NCBI RefSeq assembly: GCF_002000025.1
Contig: NZ_MUZV01000005.1
Location: 1 to 64,000 of the forward strand
Direction: 5' to 3'
Length of the DNA: 64,000 bases
DNA from: Cognaticolwellia aestuarii
GTDB lineage: Bacteria > Pseudomonadota > Gammaproteobacteria > Enterobacterales > Alteromonadaceae
The notes beneath the pieces are model-generated. The model was not told the DNA's origin, made no database searches, and worked only from the letters and a program-made list of their open reading frames with translations. Below, piece after piece: positions 11,993 to 22,040 of this stretch. The position numbers and the translations under genes are program-made. Every line of letters starts with the position of its first letter. Position 1 is the stretch's first letter.

Positions 11993-12158
11993 ATTGCCTT
12001 TAGCACGGCCTATTCACCCTTCAGCAACTTAAAAAGGTTAGCCCCTTAATAAAGCCATTGCACTGCGCATAAAATACCTTAACCCATTGAATATTAACCT
12101 AGCTCACAGGTGGCTCGCTTTGTGCTTCGTTCAAATGTATATCAACTGGGAGGCAACA

Positions 12159-12632
12159 ATGGAAATTAACTCACTCTACTCCCCATACTCTTCGATAAAT
12201 ACGATAAAGTATAACAATGGGCAAAAAATAGAGCATAGCACACCATCAACCACAACAAGCGACACAGTTAGTATTTCAATAGAAGCGAGAGAGCGTGCTG
12301 CTAATATATCCCCCACTCACACCACTTCATCTTCAGAAACAATGAATACGTTAAAATATGGTGACCTTAATACTTATGAAAATATGAGTTTTATGGAAAA
12401 AGTTAATCAGTCAATACAAGACAGACGTGCAGGTATTGATCGAGAAGAAATTGAAGAGATAAATCAAAAGATGGAAGATATTATTAACGATAAAACTATT
12501 CCAGCAGATCAAAAGGCCGAGATGCTTGAACAATTAAACAAAGAAAAACAAAAATTATTTGAAAGAGCAGCTGAAATAACTGCTGATCATGCTAAAAATG
12601 AAGGCCTACAGCCCGATAAAGAAAAGAGTTAA
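12159..12632 (+). CDS. Hypothetical hydrophilic coiled-coil protein
   Basis: 157 aa from the ATG at 12159, preceded by GGGAGG at good spacing; the frame is open upstream to 12087, but only a TTG lies there. The N-terminal third is Ser/Thr-rich and disordered in appearance, with SDTVSISIEARERAA at about 38-52. The C-terminal half (EEIEEINQKMEDII...AEMLEQLNKEKQKLFERAAEI) is a charged helix, probably a coiled coil. No signal or membrane segment. The D-T-V-S-I-S motif is common in poorly characterised marine gammaproteobacterial proteins. Function unknown. Confidence 0.6.
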   Translation: MEINSLYSPYSSINTIKYNNGQKIEHSTPSTTTSDTVSISIEARERAANISPTHTTSSSETMNTLKYGDLNTYENMSFMEKVNQSIQDRRAGIDREEIEEINQKMEDIINDKTIPADQKAEMLEQLNKEKQKLFERAAEITADHAKNEGLQPDKEKS

Positions 12633-12639
12633 CGCTTTG

Positions 12640-12684
12640 TTGGCATCAATGCCTCGATGCTTTATGTCGAGGTATTGATGCCAA
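12640..12684. terminator. Long hairpin between the 12159 gene and oadB
   Basis: The 18-base arms at 12640-12657 and 12667-12684 (TTGGCATCAATGCCTCGA and a near-perfect complement) form a stable stem with a 9-base loop between two convergent genes. No U-run follows on either strand, so termination may need Rho or the hairpin may mainly protect 3' ends. Confidence 0.55.
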
Positions 12685-12699
12685 AATGCAAAGTTATAT

Positions 12700-13830
12700 T
12701 TAACCAACTAGCGCTAATAAAATACCGGCAGCTACTGCTGAGCCTAGCACACCAGCAACATTTGGCCCCATAGCATGCATCAATAAGAAGTTATGAGGGT
12801 TCGCCTCTAAACCTACCTTATTGGCCACACGTGCCGCCATAGGTACAGCAGAAACACCTGCGGCTCCAATAAGCGGGTTAATTTTCTCTTTTGATAGACG
12901 GTTCATTAATTTCGCCATCAATACGCCAGAAGCAGTGCCAATAGAGAAAGCAACAGCACCCAAAGCTAAAATACCTAACGTTTCCACATTCAAAAACTTA
13001 TCAGCACTCAACTTAGAGCCAACCCCTAAACCTAAGAAAATCGTCACTATGTTGATGAGTTCGTTTTGCGCTGTAGCACTTAAACGATCGACAACACCAC
13101 ACTCACGCATCAAATTACCTAAACAGAACATGCCAACTAATGGCGTTGCTGCCGGTAAGAAAAAGATCGTCATTAGCAATACAGCCAGCGGAAAGATAAT
13201 CTTTTCAACGCGAGTCACTGGACGCAGTTGAGCCATTTCGATTTTTCGCTCATCTTCAGTGGTTAACGCACGCATAATAGGTGGCTGAATAATCGGTACT
13301 AATGCCATATAAGAATAAGCCGCTACCGCTATCGCACCTAGTAATTCAGGCGCTAACTTCGACGCTAAAAATATTGCTGTTGGACCGTCAGCACCACCAA
13401 TGATCGCGATTGCAGAAGCATCTTTAAGCGAAAACTCAAAGCCAGGAATAGCATTTAAGGCAATGGCACCAAATAAGGTCGCAAAAATACCAAACTGAGC
13501 AGCAGCACCTAGCAATAAGGTTTTAGGATTAGCAATCAAGGCACCAAAATCAGTCATAGCCCCAACGCCCATAAAGATCAGCAGTGGAAATATTCCCGTA
13601 TCGATACCTGCATAATAAATATAATGCAGTAAACCGCCGACTTCAGAAAAACCAGCAACCGGAATGTTTGTTAAAATGGCACCAAAGCCCATAGGAACCA
13701 ACAATAACGGCTCAAAGTTACGGGCAATAGCGAGGTATAACAAACCACAACCAACCAACATCATAATAACTTGGCCTAGTTCAAAGTTTGCTAAGCCTGT
13801 CGACATCCACAATAATTTTAATGATTCCAT
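12700..13830 (-). CDS. oadB: Na+-pumping oxaloacetate decarboxylase, beta subunit
   Basis: Integral membrane subunit that decarboxylates carboxybiotin and couples the reaction to Na+ export. At 376 aa it is within the family range and almost entirely hydrophobic. The conserved segments [22 protein letters not shown] (about 142-163; the aspartate is the proposed Na+ site), [19 protein letters not shown] and [24 protein letters not shown] are all present. An AGGA ribosome-binding site precedes the ATG. It is third in the oadG-oadA-oadB operon, 8 bases after oadA. Confidence 0.95.
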   Translation of the reverse strand: MESLKLLWMSTGLANFELGQVIMMLVGCGLLYLAIARNFEPLLLVPMGFGAILTNIPVAGFSEVGGLLHYIYYAGIDTGIFPLLIFMGVGAMTDFGALIANPKTLLLGAAAQFGIFATLFGAIALNAIPGFEFSLKDASAIAIIGGADGPTAIFLASKLAPELLGAIAVAAYSYMALVPIIQPPIMRALTTEDERKIEMAQLRPVTRVEKIIFPLAVLLMTIFFLPAATPLVGMFCLGNLMRECGVVDRLSATAQNELINIVTIFLGLGVGSKLSADKFLNVETLGILALGAVAFSIGTASGVLMAKLMNRLSKEKINPLIGAAGVSAVPMAARVANKVGLEANPHNFLLMHAMGPNVAGVLGSAVAAGILLALVG

Positions 13831-13838
13831 GGGGTGTC

Positions 13839-15623
13839 CTATACCAAGCTCAACAATGTATCACCAACGGCAACAGAATCACCTTCTCGGGTGTGAATGA
13901 CAGAAATTTCTCCTGCTTTAGTCGCGCGGATCTCCGTTTCCATCTTCATTGCTTCCATAATGATAACCACTTCACCTTCAGCAACCTCATCACCTTCATT
14001 AACCAATACTTTAAAAATATTACCTGCTAAAGGTGCTTTTAACGGTTCACCACCTGTTGAGCTTGCAGCTGGCGCTGCAGCACTACTGGTAGCAGCTTGA
14101 ATATTTTCAATCGAACCACCTGGGGCCACAACAACATCAAAAACTTTGCCATCAACACTTACAGCGTAACTTTCTGGCCCAGCGTTGACATTACTTGCAA
14201 CTGGCGCAGCGGCAGCCGCACTATCAGCTGAAGCTTTAGTTGGTGCAGGCTCAAAAGCATCAGGGTTATTACGGTTTTCTAAAAACTTCAAACCAATTTG
14301 CGGGAATAAGGCATAAGTTAAGACATCATCAATAGTGTCATCAGCTAAACTGATATTTTTATCTGCAGCAATTTGCTGTAACTCAACCGACAACTTATCC
14401 ATTTCAGGGTCAAGTAAGTCTGCAGGACGACAGGTGATTGCTTCTTTACCCTCTAGCACACGTGCTTGTAGGTCTGCATTTACCTTATCAGCTGTTTTGC
14501 CGTATTCGCCTTTTAAAACCCCAGCGGTTTCTTTGGTAATTGATTTATAACGCTCACCAGTAAGTACATTTAAGACCGCTTGCGTTCCAACAATTTGAGA
14601 CGTTGGTGTAACTAATGGAATATACCCCAAATCTTTACGTACTTTAGGTATTTCAGTTAACACTTCATCAAGTTTATCTGCAGCGCCTTGCTCTTTTAAC
14701 TGTCCTTCCATGTTAGTCAACATGCCACCAGGCACTTGTGCTAACAAGATACGCGCATCAATACCACGTAAACTGCCCTCAAATTGCGCATATTTTTCAC
14801 GCACATCACGGAAGTAAGTCGCAACTTCGGCTAACTTAACCATGTCTAAACCGGTATCACGTTGTGTACCTTCCACGATAGAAACGATGGTTTCAGTTGG
14901 TGAATGACCGTAAGTCATACTCATTGAAGAAATAGCGGTATCAATAACATCAATATCTGCATCAATAGCTTTCATATGAGTAGCCACACTTAAACCTGTT
15001 GTCGCGTGACAGTGCAATGCAATAGGTAAGGCAACCGTTTCTTTTAAACGACCTATCAGTTCAGCTGCATCGTATGGCTTCAACAAACCGGCCATATCTT
15101 TAATACATAAAGAGTGTGCGCCCATATCTTCAAGTTGCTTCGCCATAGTAAGCCAACCTTCAAGCGTATGAACTGGGCTTTCGGTATAGCTCAATGTACC
15201 TTGTGCATGAGCACCAACTTTTACTGCGGCCTTAATCGATGTTTCCAAGTTACGAACATCATTCATGGCATCAAAAATTCTAAAAACATCAATACCATTA
15301 ATGTGGGCACGTTCAACAAATTTTTCCACTACATCATCAGCATAATGGCGGTAGCCTAAGATATTTTGACCACGAAATAGCATTTGTTGCTTAGTTTTAG
15401 GCATCGCTTTTTTTAGTGCTCGAATACGCTCCCAAGGATCTTCACCTAAATAGCGAATGCAAGAGTCAAATGTTGCACCGCCCCATGACTCAATGGACCA
15501 ATAACCAATATCATCCATTTTAGCAGCAATGGGAAGCATATCTTCCAAACGCAAACGAGTGGCGAGTAATGATTGATGGCCGTCACGTAGAACGACTTCA
15601 GTTATTCCTAAAGGCTTGGTCAT
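13839..15623 (-). CDS. oadA: Oxaloacetate decarboxylase, alpha subunit (biotin carrier)
   Basis: Carboxyltransferase that moves CO2 from oxaloacetate to biotin, giving pyruvate. The 594-aa protein has an N-terminal HMGL-like TIM barrel beginning [19 protein letters not shown], with metal ligands in the [14 protein letters not shown] strand (about 205-218), the conserved carboxylase middle domain, an Ala/Pro-rich linker (about 470-520) and a C-terminal biotinyl domain with the biotin lysine in MEAMKME. AGGA precedes the ATG. It lies between oadG (9-base gap) and oadB. Confidence 0.96.
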   Translation of the reverse strand: MTKPLGITEVVLRDGHQSLLATRLRLEDMLPIAAKMDDIGYWSIESWGGATFDSCIRYLGEDPWERIRALKKAMPKTKQQMLFRGQNILGYRHYADDVVEKFVERAHINGIDVFRIFDAMNDVRNLETSIKAAVKVGAHAQGTLSYTESPVHTLEGWLTMAKQLEDMGAHSLCIKDMAGLLKPYDAAELIGRLKETVALPIALHCHATTGLSVATHMKAIDADIDVIDTAISSMSMTYGHSPTETIVSIVEGTQRDTGLDMVKLAEVATYFRDVREKYAQFEGSLRGIDARILLAQVPGGMLTNMEGQLKEQGAADKLDEVLTEIPKVRKDLGYIPLVTPTSQIVGTQAVLNVLTGERYKSITKETAGVLKGEYGKTADKVNADLQARVLEGKEAITCRPADLLDPEMDKLSVELQQIAADKNISLADDTIDDVLTYALFPQIGLKFLENRNNPDAFEPAPTKASADSAAAAAPVASNVNAGPESYAVSVDGKVFDVVVAPGGSIENIQAATSSAAAPAASSTGGEPLKAPLAGNIFKVLVNEGDEVAEGEVVIIMEAMKMETEIRATKAGEISVIHTREGDSVAVGDTLLSLV

Positions 15624-15632
15624 GGTTATATC

Positions 15633-15908
15633 CTATTTCTTTGTAGAGTGTTGTTGGCGATATTGAGTGACAGCAGATGATATTGCTGCGACGACTGCCG
15701 GTGATACACCGGCATTACCCTCTTGTTTTTTATTATTTCGTTTATTTGTAGCTCTACTTTCGACAATGGCATCTGGGTATTTTTTCGCCAACCTAACTAG
15801 CACAACATTGATAAAAACAATCAATAAACCTAAAAAGGCAAAAACAAAGACCATTCCGGCTAGCATTAAAGTACCTGCTTCAATAAATAACTCTTGAAGA
15901 TTTTCCAT
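15633..15908 (-). CDS. oadG: Oxaloacetate decarboxylase, gamma subunit
   Basis: A 91-aa small membrane subunit that assembles the alpha and beta subunits. The start is set at the ATG at 15908 (MENLQELFIEAGTLMLAGM), preceded by GAGAG; the longer open frame upstream has no plausible leader. One transmembrane helix (about 14-38) is followed by a charged stretch and a Ser/Ala/Gln-rich C-terminal tail (GVSPAVVAAISSAVTQYRQQH), as in OadG. It is the first gene of the operon, so the promoter should lie in 15909-16000. Confidence 0.9.
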   Translation of the reverse strand: MENLQELFIEAGTLMLAGMVFVFAFLGLLIVFINVVLVRLAKKYPDAIVESRATNKRNNKKQEGNAGVSPAVVAAISSAVTQYRQQHSTKK

Positions 15909-16436
15909 TTTTTTACTCTCAAGCAATTTTATATAATTAGAATAATCACTCCAATAAGTAAAATGCAAACACATTTTTACAATTTGATTAAAATAAAGCG
16001 ATGTCAAGCCAAGATAGTTCAAAAAAACAACAAAAAGCAATAATATTTCATCATCTTTTTATACAAAATGATATATCAAAACGATTGTATACAATATCAA
16101 ACTCATGAATAACGGGTATTAGAAAGAAAAAAAAGGTCATAATATACAATATACTATATTTAAAAAGTTATCCAAGTAGTCAACTTAAATCACCTAAGCA
16201 GTGAGCTAAAAACAAAGTTACGTTTTTAAACTTCATTAAATGGCAAGCAAATTATTAACACTGCTATTAGTGCTGAAATAAGCCTTTACATGCTTATTTG
16301 CATTCTCTACATAGGCAAGTTTCAGCCGTCTTCGCAAATAGGCATAATTTGTAATTTGGATAGTTATACGGTGATAGATATTTTACTTAAGAGATCAGCT
16401 AAAGCTTCTAAAAGAAGTATACCCCGATATTTTAGG
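15909..16436. other. Intergenic between oadG and the tRNA array, no gene seen
   Basis: This 528-base AT-rich stretch holds the upstream region of oadG. It has several A/T runs and no ORF with coding character. Confidence 0.5.
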
Positions 16437-16470
16437 CGAAAAAAAACCAGTCATTAGACTGGTTTTCTTA
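16437..16470 (-). terminator. Terminator at the 3' end of the tRNA array
   Basis: AAAACCAG (16443-16450) pairs with CTGGTTTT (16459-16466). On the minus strand the hairpin is followed by a long U-run. It sits directly after the last tRNA-Arg of the array. Confidence 0.85.
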
Positions 16471-16473
16471 ATG

Positions 16474-16550
16474 TGGCGGACGCGGCAGGAGTCGAACCTG
16501 CGACCGCCTGGTTCGTAGCCAGGTACTCTATCCAGCTGAGCTACGCGTCC
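16474..16550 (-). tRNA. tRNA-Arg (ACG), copy 4 in transcription order
   Basis: Minus-strand cloverleaf of 77 nt with encoded CCA: acceptor GGACGCG/CGCGTCC, anticodon stem CCTGG, loop CTACGAA (anticodon ACG), T arm GCAGG-TTCGACT-CCTGC. It is identical in sequence to the three other Arg copies of this array. The genomic A34 would be edited to inosine by TadA. Confidence 0.97.
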
Positions 16551-16843
16551 GCAATAAACTGTTTTTTTAATATCTCATGCTTAGGAGATAGCGAACATGG
16601 TTCGTAGCCATTAACGTTAGATAAACTATCCAACTAGTCTACGTATTCGCAATAAACTGTTTTTTTAATATCTCATGCTTAGGAGATAGCGAACATGGTT
16701 CGTAGCCATTAACGTTAGATAAACTATCCAACTAGTCTACGTATTCGCAATAAACTGTTTTTTAATATCCCATGTTTAGGAGATAGCGAATATGGTTCGT
16801 AGCCATTAACGTTAGATAAACTATCCAACTAGCTTACACACTC
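16551..16843 (-). repeat. Three tandem 97-98 bp repeats derived from tRNA-Arg
   Basis: The units are 16551-16648, 16649-16746 and 16747-16843. Each contains, on the minus strand, a decayed tRNA-Arg: a D-arm-like ACGTAG...TTGGATAG, about ten inserted bases, then the intact anticodon loop CTACGAA closed by ATGG/CCAT; the T arm and acceptor stem are gone. The rest of each unit is the normal inter-tRNA spacer (GCAATAAACTG, a T-run and a TATCTC...GAGATA hairpin). They look like tandem amplification of one tRNA-plus-spacer unit followed by decay. Confidence 0.85.
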
Positions 16844-17079
<236 letters not shown>

Positions 17080-17114
17080 AATATGGCTAACTTACCTTTA
17101 CAGGCAAATCTTAA

Positions 17115-17150
17115 AGCGAAAAAAAACCAGCCGTTAGACTGGTTTTCTTA
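17115..17150 (-). terminator. Terminator-like hairpin inside the tRNA array (1)
   Basis: AAAACCAG (17123-17130) and CTGGTTTT (17139-17146) pair with a U-run after them on the minus strand, just past the tRNA-Arg at 17154-17230. It is almost the same sequence as the array's final terminator, so the array may be several units each ending in a terminator, or the hairpin may act in processing. Confidence 0.7.
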
Positions 17151-17153
17151 ATG

Positions 17154-17230
17154 TGGCGGACGCGGCAGGAGTCGAACCTGCGACCGCCTGGTTCGTAGCC
17201 AGGTACTCTATCCAGCTGAGCTACGCGTCC
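17154..17230 (-). tRNA. tRNA-Arg (ACG), copy 3
   Basis: A 77-nt gene, identical to the other Arg(ACG) genes here, with encoded CCA. It is followed on the minus strand by a terminator-like hairpin and then tRNA-Ser. Confidence 0.97.
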
Positions 17231-17468
17231 GCAATAAACTGTTTTTTAATATCTCATGTTTAGGAGATATCGAACATGGTTCGTAGCCATTAACGTTAGA
17301 TAATCTATCCAACTAGTCTACGTATTCGCAATAAACTGTTTTTTAATATCTCATGTTTAGGAGATAGCGAACATTGTTCGTAGCCATTAACGTTAGATAA
17401 TCTATCCAACTAGTCTACGTATTCGCAATAAACTGTTTTTTAATATCTCATGTTTAGGAGATAGCGAA
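17231..17468 (-). repeat. Two full and one partial tRNA-Arg-derived repeats
   Basis: The full units are 17231-17327 and 17328-17424, with a partial unit from 17425 to about 17468 that stops after the spacer hairpin. The construction is the same as at 16551-16843. In the second full unit the anticodon stem is damaged (CAAT instead of CCAT), while the CTACGAA loop is still intact. Confidence 0.85.
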
Positions 17469-17530
17469 TTATACTCTTGAAAGTATAAGCCAGATTACTT
17501 TAATAACTTCCCTTTAAAGGCAAATATTAA

Positions 17531-17566
17531 AGCGAAAAAAAACCAGCCGTTAGACTGGTTTTCTCA
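17531..17566 (-). terminator. Terminator-like hairpin inside the tRNA array (2)
   Basis: AAAACCAG (17539-17546) and CTGGTTTT (17555-17562) with an A-run on the plus-strand left side, i.e. a U-run after the hairpin on the minus strand, directly downstream of the tRNA-Arg at 17570-17646. Confidence 0.7.
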
Positions 17567-17569
17567 ATG

Positions 17570-17646
17570 TGGCGGACGCGGCAGGAGTCGAACCTGCGAC
17601 CGCCTGGTTCGTAGCCAGGTACTCTATCCAGCTGAGCTACGCGTCC
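17570..17646 (-). tRNA. tRNA-Arg (ACG), copy 2
   Basis: A 77-nt gene, identical to the other Arg(ACG) genes. Its upstream spacer carries the hairpin ACATCTC (17665-17671) with GAGATGT (17680-17686), in which a T-A pair of the other spacers is replaced by C-G, so pairing is kept. Confidence 0.97.
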
Positions 17647-17755
17647 GCAATAAACTGTTTTTTTACATCTCATGTTTAGGAGATGTTATTTATATTTATT
17701 TTTTATTAGCTTTAATATTAGCTACTCTTTTAATATTTAGCCACCTAAAGAAAAG

Positions 17756-17832
17756 TGGCGGACGCGGCAGGAGTCGAACCTGCGACCGCCTGGTTCGTAG
17801 CCAGGTACTCTATCCAGCTGAGCTACGCGTCC
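17756..17832 (-). tRNA. tRNA-Arg (ACG), copy 1
   Basis: A 77-nt gene with encoded CCA, first Arg gene after tRNA-Ser in transcription order. Its downstream flank lacks the terminator-like AAAACCAG hairpin, so it is probably co-transcribed with the next Arg gene. Confidence 0.97.
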
Positions 17833-18068
<236 letters not shown>

Positions 18069-18079
18069 AATGGGTGCGA

Positions 18080-18107
18080 ATAATAAGGGATTATAAAAAT
18101 AAGTCAA
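18080..18107 (-). promoter_or_regulatory. Promoter of the tRNA array
   Basis: On the minus strand TTGACT (18102-18107) and TATTAT (18080-18085) are separated by 16 bases, followed by the GC-rich TCGCACCC before tRNA-Ser. A GC-rich discriminator after the -10 box is characteristic of stringently controlled stable-RNA promoters. Confidence 0.7.
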
Positions 18108-18231
18108 ACTTTTTTCGGCATTTTTTTCTATTTTTTGACTGTTTGCTGAGAATTCAAACAACACGCTCATTTTTCAAACATTAATATGCAAAAAAGCCTA
18201 ATAATTGTCAGAATAAGTTTTATCGCGAAAT

Positions 18232-18257
18232 CAAAAAAGCCGACAAATGTCGGCTTT
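18232..18257 (-). terminator. csrA terminator
   Basis: AAAGCCGAC (18236-18244) and GTCGGCTTT (18249-18257) form a 9-bp stem followed by a U-run on the minus strand, 16 bases after the csrA stop. Confidence 0.9.
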
Positions 18258-18272
18258 AATTATGAGAAGCAA

Positions 18273-18470
18273 TTAAAATTTATTGCCTGAGGATTCCCCC
18301 TCACCTTTTTCTGATTGTATTCTCATATAGATTTCTTCTCGATGAACCGACACTTCTTTTGGTGCATTAACACCAATACGTACTTGATTGCCTTTCACCC
18401 CTAACACTGTCACTGTGACGTCGTCTCCGATCATCAACGTTTCACCAACTCGGCGAGTTAATATTAACAT
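18273..18470 (-). CDS. csrA: Carbon storage regulator CsrA/RsmA
   Basis: A 65-aa RNA-binding protein that binds GGA motifs in mRNA leaders and represses or stabilises translation of many genes of carbon metabolism, motility and biofilm. The sequence is nearly canonical: [40 protein letters not shown] with the RNA-contacting L4/R6 strand and the VHREEIY segment. AAAGGAA precedes the ATG. It lies downstream of alaS and upstream of the Ser/Arg tRNA array. Confidence 0.98.
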   Translation of the reverse strand: MLILTRRVGETLMIGDDVTVTVLGVKGNQVRIGVNAPKEVSVHREEIYMRIQSEKGEGESSGNKF

Positions 18471-19190
18471 CCTAATTTCCTTTATGTTTAAAAACGATAT
18501 CCACTAAATATATATAAGCTAGTAACAAATTAAATTTAGTCTAATTTTTGCAAAAGTGCACTAAAGTTGATAATAAGTATCTAAAATACTTATCAAACAT
18601 TGAAGCGTCCATCGACAATGTCGAATTATCAGTGTTTAACAGAAAACTTATAAAAGCTATAGCAGGGCACAATTGCAACCATTAGCGCTCATTTTAACAA
18701 CCTTGATGAAACAATAAACACTATATTGGTAGTTTTTTTGTAAATTTAGGTAAATTTTTAGTAAACACCAGAAATAACAACATTATCGTTACAGCCCATT
18801 AACAAAAGACCCTAAAGTTAGAAAAAAAATTCTCTTATAGTTTAAATTTTTTAGTACTTAACCTGAACTCTGGATAATGAGCACTTGATATTCAAGTGAA
18901 TCAAAAGCTTAGGTGGCCAAGTAAATGCTATAGCAAGGTGAACATCACTAATAGATAACATCAATGCTTCATTTTATGCCCTTCCAAGGCAAAACGTTTA
19001 TGAATTGCGAGCTATTTATCGACGTTTTAACGCAGGTAATGGCTTAAAAGGGAGCATTGAGCAAGTGCTACTTATCCAGCAGTTCAGGCTACTTAATATT
19101 TCATATTAAACATCGCGCTATTAGATTTGCAGTGATACTACAGACAGTATTAGTTGAGAAAAGGCTGTTGAGAAAGGTTTACTTTTATTT
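18471..19190. other. Spacer between csrA and alaS, repeat-bearing, possible gene relic
   Basis: Many Vibrio and Shewanella genomes carry lysC between alaS and csrA; none is seen here. The stretch contains a 19-bp repeat (18859-18877) also found beyond alaS, and an open frame without a start codon at 18942-19109 whose translation includes LPRQNVYELRAIYRRFNAG. I do not recognise that peptide, but its even composition looks coding, so it may be a gene fragment. Confidence 0.45.
18859..18877 (+). repeat. 19-bp direct repeat, copy 1
   Basis: TAACCTGAACTCTGGATAA occurs here and, in the same orientation, at 22480-22498, so alaS lies between the two copies. It may be the end of a decayed insertion element. 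No transposase is visible at either site. Confidence 0.7.
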
Positions 19191-19342
19191 ACGCTCTTGT
19201 GCATCCATGCGCCCGCGTTATACCGTACTTCCTGTACATATACGCTCTTGCGCATCCATTCGCCCGCGTTATACCGTACTTCCTGTACATATACACTCTT
19301 GCGCATCCATGCGCCCGCGTTATACCGTACTTCCTGTACATA
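19191..19342 (+). repeat. Three tandem copies of a 51-bp repeat
   Basis: The units are 19191-19241, 19242-19292 and 19293-19342, more than 90% identical. Each contains the near-palindrome GCGCATCCATGCGC (perfect in unit 3) and a GTAC-TTCCT-GTAC mini-hairpin, and is GC-richer than its surroundings. The array lies just after the alaS terminator. The period is a multiple of three, so all units read through in frame, but I treat this as coincidence. Confidence 0.85.
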
Positions 19343-19365
19343 AAAAAAGGGGCTTAAAGCCCCTT
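19342..19365 (-). terminator. alaS terminator
   Basis: AAGGGGCTT (19347-19355) pairs with AAGCCCCTT (19357-19365), and the minus-strand hairpin is followed by seven U. It lies 39 bases after the alaS stop. Confidence 0.9.
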
Positions 19366-19403
19366 AATCAATTTCAACTTATATAACATTATAAGGTAAG
19401 TGT

Positions 19404-22028
19404 TTAGCTCAACTTATCTGTTAACCAGCTTTGTGCTGCTTTTAAAGCTGCTTCAATATTTTCTGGCTCACTACCACCGGCTTGAGCCATGTCAGGACGA
19501 CCACCACCTTTACCGCCAACTTCTTGTGCTGCAACATTGACTAATTCGCCAGATTTTACACGACCAATAAGATCTTTTGTTACACCAGCAATTAAGCTCA
19601 CTTTGTTGTCATTCGCTGTTGCCAACAAAATAATGCCTGAGCCCATTTTATTTTTCAGGTCATCAACCATACCACGCAGAGATTTAGCTTCAACACCGTC
19701 TAAATTAGCAATAAGTGCCTTCACACCATGGTATTCAACAGCTTGGCTCACTAAATCAGATCCTGCTTGGCTCGCCAGTTTCTGTTTAAACTGGGCGAGT
19801 TCTTTCTCTAACTCTTTATTGCGCAATATAACTTGTTCAACTTTGCCGGTTACATTTACCGGATCCGTTTTAACTAATGCAGCAATAGTATTTAACGTTT
19901 CTTCTTGGGCAGCAAAGTAATTTAATGCCGCTTCACCTGTTACCGCTTCTATGCGACGCACACCAGCAGCAATACCTGACTCAGAAACAATTTTAAACAA
20001 TCCGATATCACCCGTTCGATCAACATGTACACCACCACAAAGCTCAGTTGAAAACTCACCTAAAGTGACAACGCGCACTTCATCGTCATACTTTTCACCG
20101 AACAATGCCATAGCGCCTTTTTCTTTCGCTTCGTCAATTGGCATTAATTGCGTTTCGCGCGCTAAATTACTGCGAATTTGCTCATTAACGATACGCTCAA
20201 TAGTCGTTAACTCTTCTCGTGTAACGCCTTCAAAATGAGAGAAATCAAAACGTAACTTTTCAGCATCACACAATGACCCCTTCTGTGTAACATGCTCACC
20301 TAGCACTTTACGAAGTGTTGCATGCAGAATGTGGGTAGCAGTATGGTTTTTAACAATAGCCGCTCTACGTTCAGTGTTAATTTCAGCTTTAACACGACGA
20401 TTTAAGCCTATCGTGTGATGTGCAATCCCTTTATGTGCAAAAGCGTGGCCTAGTTTAAAAGTATCTGTTACTTCAAACATGCCGTCATCGATATGTAACA
20501 TACCGCTGTCACCAACTTGTCCACCAGATTCAGCATAAAATGGCGTTTTATCAAGTACAACAATACCCGCTTCGCCAGCATTTAGCTCAACAACAGACGC
20601 ATCGTTATTAAAAAGCTCAATAACGGTAGATGACATTTCACTACGCGTGTAACCTTTAAATTCAGTACGATGATCAGATTTAATAGTGTCGTTATAATCC
20701 GTACCAAATTGACTCGCTTTCTGGGCACGAATGCGCTGTTGAGCCATGGCAGCATTAAAGCCATCAAGATCAATGCTTAATTGACGTTCGCGGGCAATAT
20801 CAGCGGTTAAATCTGCTGGAAAACCATAGGTATCATAGAGCTTAAACACGTCATCACCGGCAATAGTATCGCCTTTAAGTTCAGCCAAAATATCTTCAAG
20901 TAACGCCATGCCGCGATCTAATGTACGACCAAATTGCTCTTCTTCAATACGCAAGATTTTTTCAATAATGGCTTGTTGCTGAATAAGTTCAGGATATGCT
21001 TGTCCCATTTGTTCAGCTAGAGAGGCAACTAACTTATGAAAGAAAAATGATTTTGCTTCTAATTTATGTCCATGACGAATAGCACGACGAATAATGCGGC
21101 GTAAAACATAGCCACGACCTTCATTCGACGGCATAACACCATCAGTGATCAAGAAACTACATGAACGAATATGATCAGCAATAACACGTAATGACTTATG
21201 CGCTAAGTCATCACATTCAAGCAATTTAGCGGTATCACGAATTAGGCCTTGGAAAATATCAATTTCATAGTTGCTATGAACACCTTGCATGATAGCGGCA
21301 ATGCGCTCTAATCCCATGCCCGTATCTACTGAGGGCTTAGGTAAGGGTTCCATCGTGCCATCGGCATGACGGTTATATTGCATGAAAACAATGTTCCAAA
21401 TTTCAATGAAACGATCACCATCTTCATCAGGTGAGCCAGGAGGACCACCAAAAATATCTTCACCATGATCATAAAAGATTTCTGAACATGGGCCACATGG
21501 TCCGGTATCACCCATTGACCAAAAGTTATCAGATTCATACTTTTTATCTGCTGACTTATCACCAATACGAATAATTTTATCCGCCGGTACGCCAATATCA
21601 TTCAACCAATAGTTATAGGCTTCTTCATCAGTTTCATAAATAGTCACTAAAAGCTTTTCTTTAGGTAAGGCTAATACTGTGGTTAAAAATTCCCAAGCAT
21701 AATGAATAGCTTCTTTTTTAAAGTAGTCACCAAAACTGAAGTTACCTAACATTTCGAAAAAAGTATGGTGGCGTGCTGTGTAGCCAACGTTTTCTAAATC
21801 ATTATGTTTACCGCCGGCACGAACACAACGTTGTGCTGATGTCGCTCGTGTGTAACTACGAGTATCACCACCAAGAAAGACATCTTTAAACGGTACCATG
21901 CCCGCATTGGTAAATAGTAATGTCGCATCGTTGCCAGGAACAAGAGAGCTACTTGCAACAATTTGGTGCTGCTTAGAAGCATAAAAATCTAAAAATGCCT
22001 GACGCAATTGGGCACTAGTTTCAATCAT
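19404..22028 (-). CDS. alaS: Alanyl-tRNA synthetase
   Basis: Charges tRNA-Ala with alanine. 874 aa from the ATG at 22028 ([24 protein letters not shown] upstream); the frame is open to a TTG four codons earlier, but the ATG fits the family start. The class II core (about 1-440) includes [15 protein letters not shown] and [20 protein letters not shown]; the editing domain has [16 protein letters not shown] and [13 protein letters not shown] metal-site residues; a C-terminal coiled-coil and C-Ala domain follow ([15 protein letters not shown] near the end). Both flanks are repeat-bearing, and csrA follows downstream. Confidence 0.97.
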   Translation of the reverse strand: MIETSAQLRQAFLDFYASKQHQIVASSSLVPGNDATLLFTNAGMVPFKDVFLGGDTRSYTRATSAQRCVRAGGKHNDLENVGYTARHHTFFEMLGNFSFGDYFKKEAIHYAWEFLTTVLALPKEKLLVTIYETDEEAYNYWLNDIGVPADKIIRIGDKSADKKYESDNFWSMGDTGPCGPCSEIFYDHGEDIFGGPPGSPDEDGDRFIEIWNIVFMQYNRHADGTMEPLPKPSVDTGMGLERIAAIMQGVHSNYEIDIFQGLIRDTAKLLECDDLAHKSLRVIADHIRSCSFLITDGVMPSNEGRGYVLRRIIRRAIRHGHKLEAKSFFFHKLVASLAEQMGQAYPELIQQQAIIEKILRIEEEQFGRTLDRGMALLEDILAELKGDTIAGDDVFKLYDTYGFPADLTADIARERQLSIDLDGFNAAMAQQRIRAQKASQFGTDYNDTIKSDHRTEFKGYTRSEMSSTVIELFNNDASVVELNAGEAGIVVLDKTPFYAESGGQVGDSGMLHIDDGMFEVTDTFKLGHAFAHKGIAHHTIGLNRRVKAEINTERRAAIVKNHTATHILHATLRKVLGEHVTQKGSLCDAEKLRFDFSHFEGVTREELTTIERIVNEQIRSNLARETQLMPIDEAKEKGAMALFGEKYDDEVRVVTLGEFSTELCGGVHVDRTGDIGLFKIVSESGIAAGVRRIEAVTGEAALNYFAAQEETLNTIAALVKTDPVNVTGKVEQVILRNKELEKELAQFKQKLASQAGSDLVSQAVEYHGVKALIANLDGVEAKSLRGMVDDLKNKMGSGIILLATANDNKVSLIAGVTKDLIGRVKSGELVNVAAQEVGGKGGGRPDMAQAGGSEPENIEAALKAAQSWLTDKLS

Positions 22029-22040
22029 TTGAATTTCCAA

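Noticed and set aside
19191-19342. CRISPR array
   Set aside because: The units abut directly with no variable spacers between them, and no cas genes are near.
19057-19386. 109-aa plus-strand ORF with three RSCASMRPRYTVLPVH repeats
   Set aside because: It is a read-through of the 51-bp tandem repeats; it overlaps the alaS terminator and has no ribosome-binding site. Repeat DNA rather than a protein.
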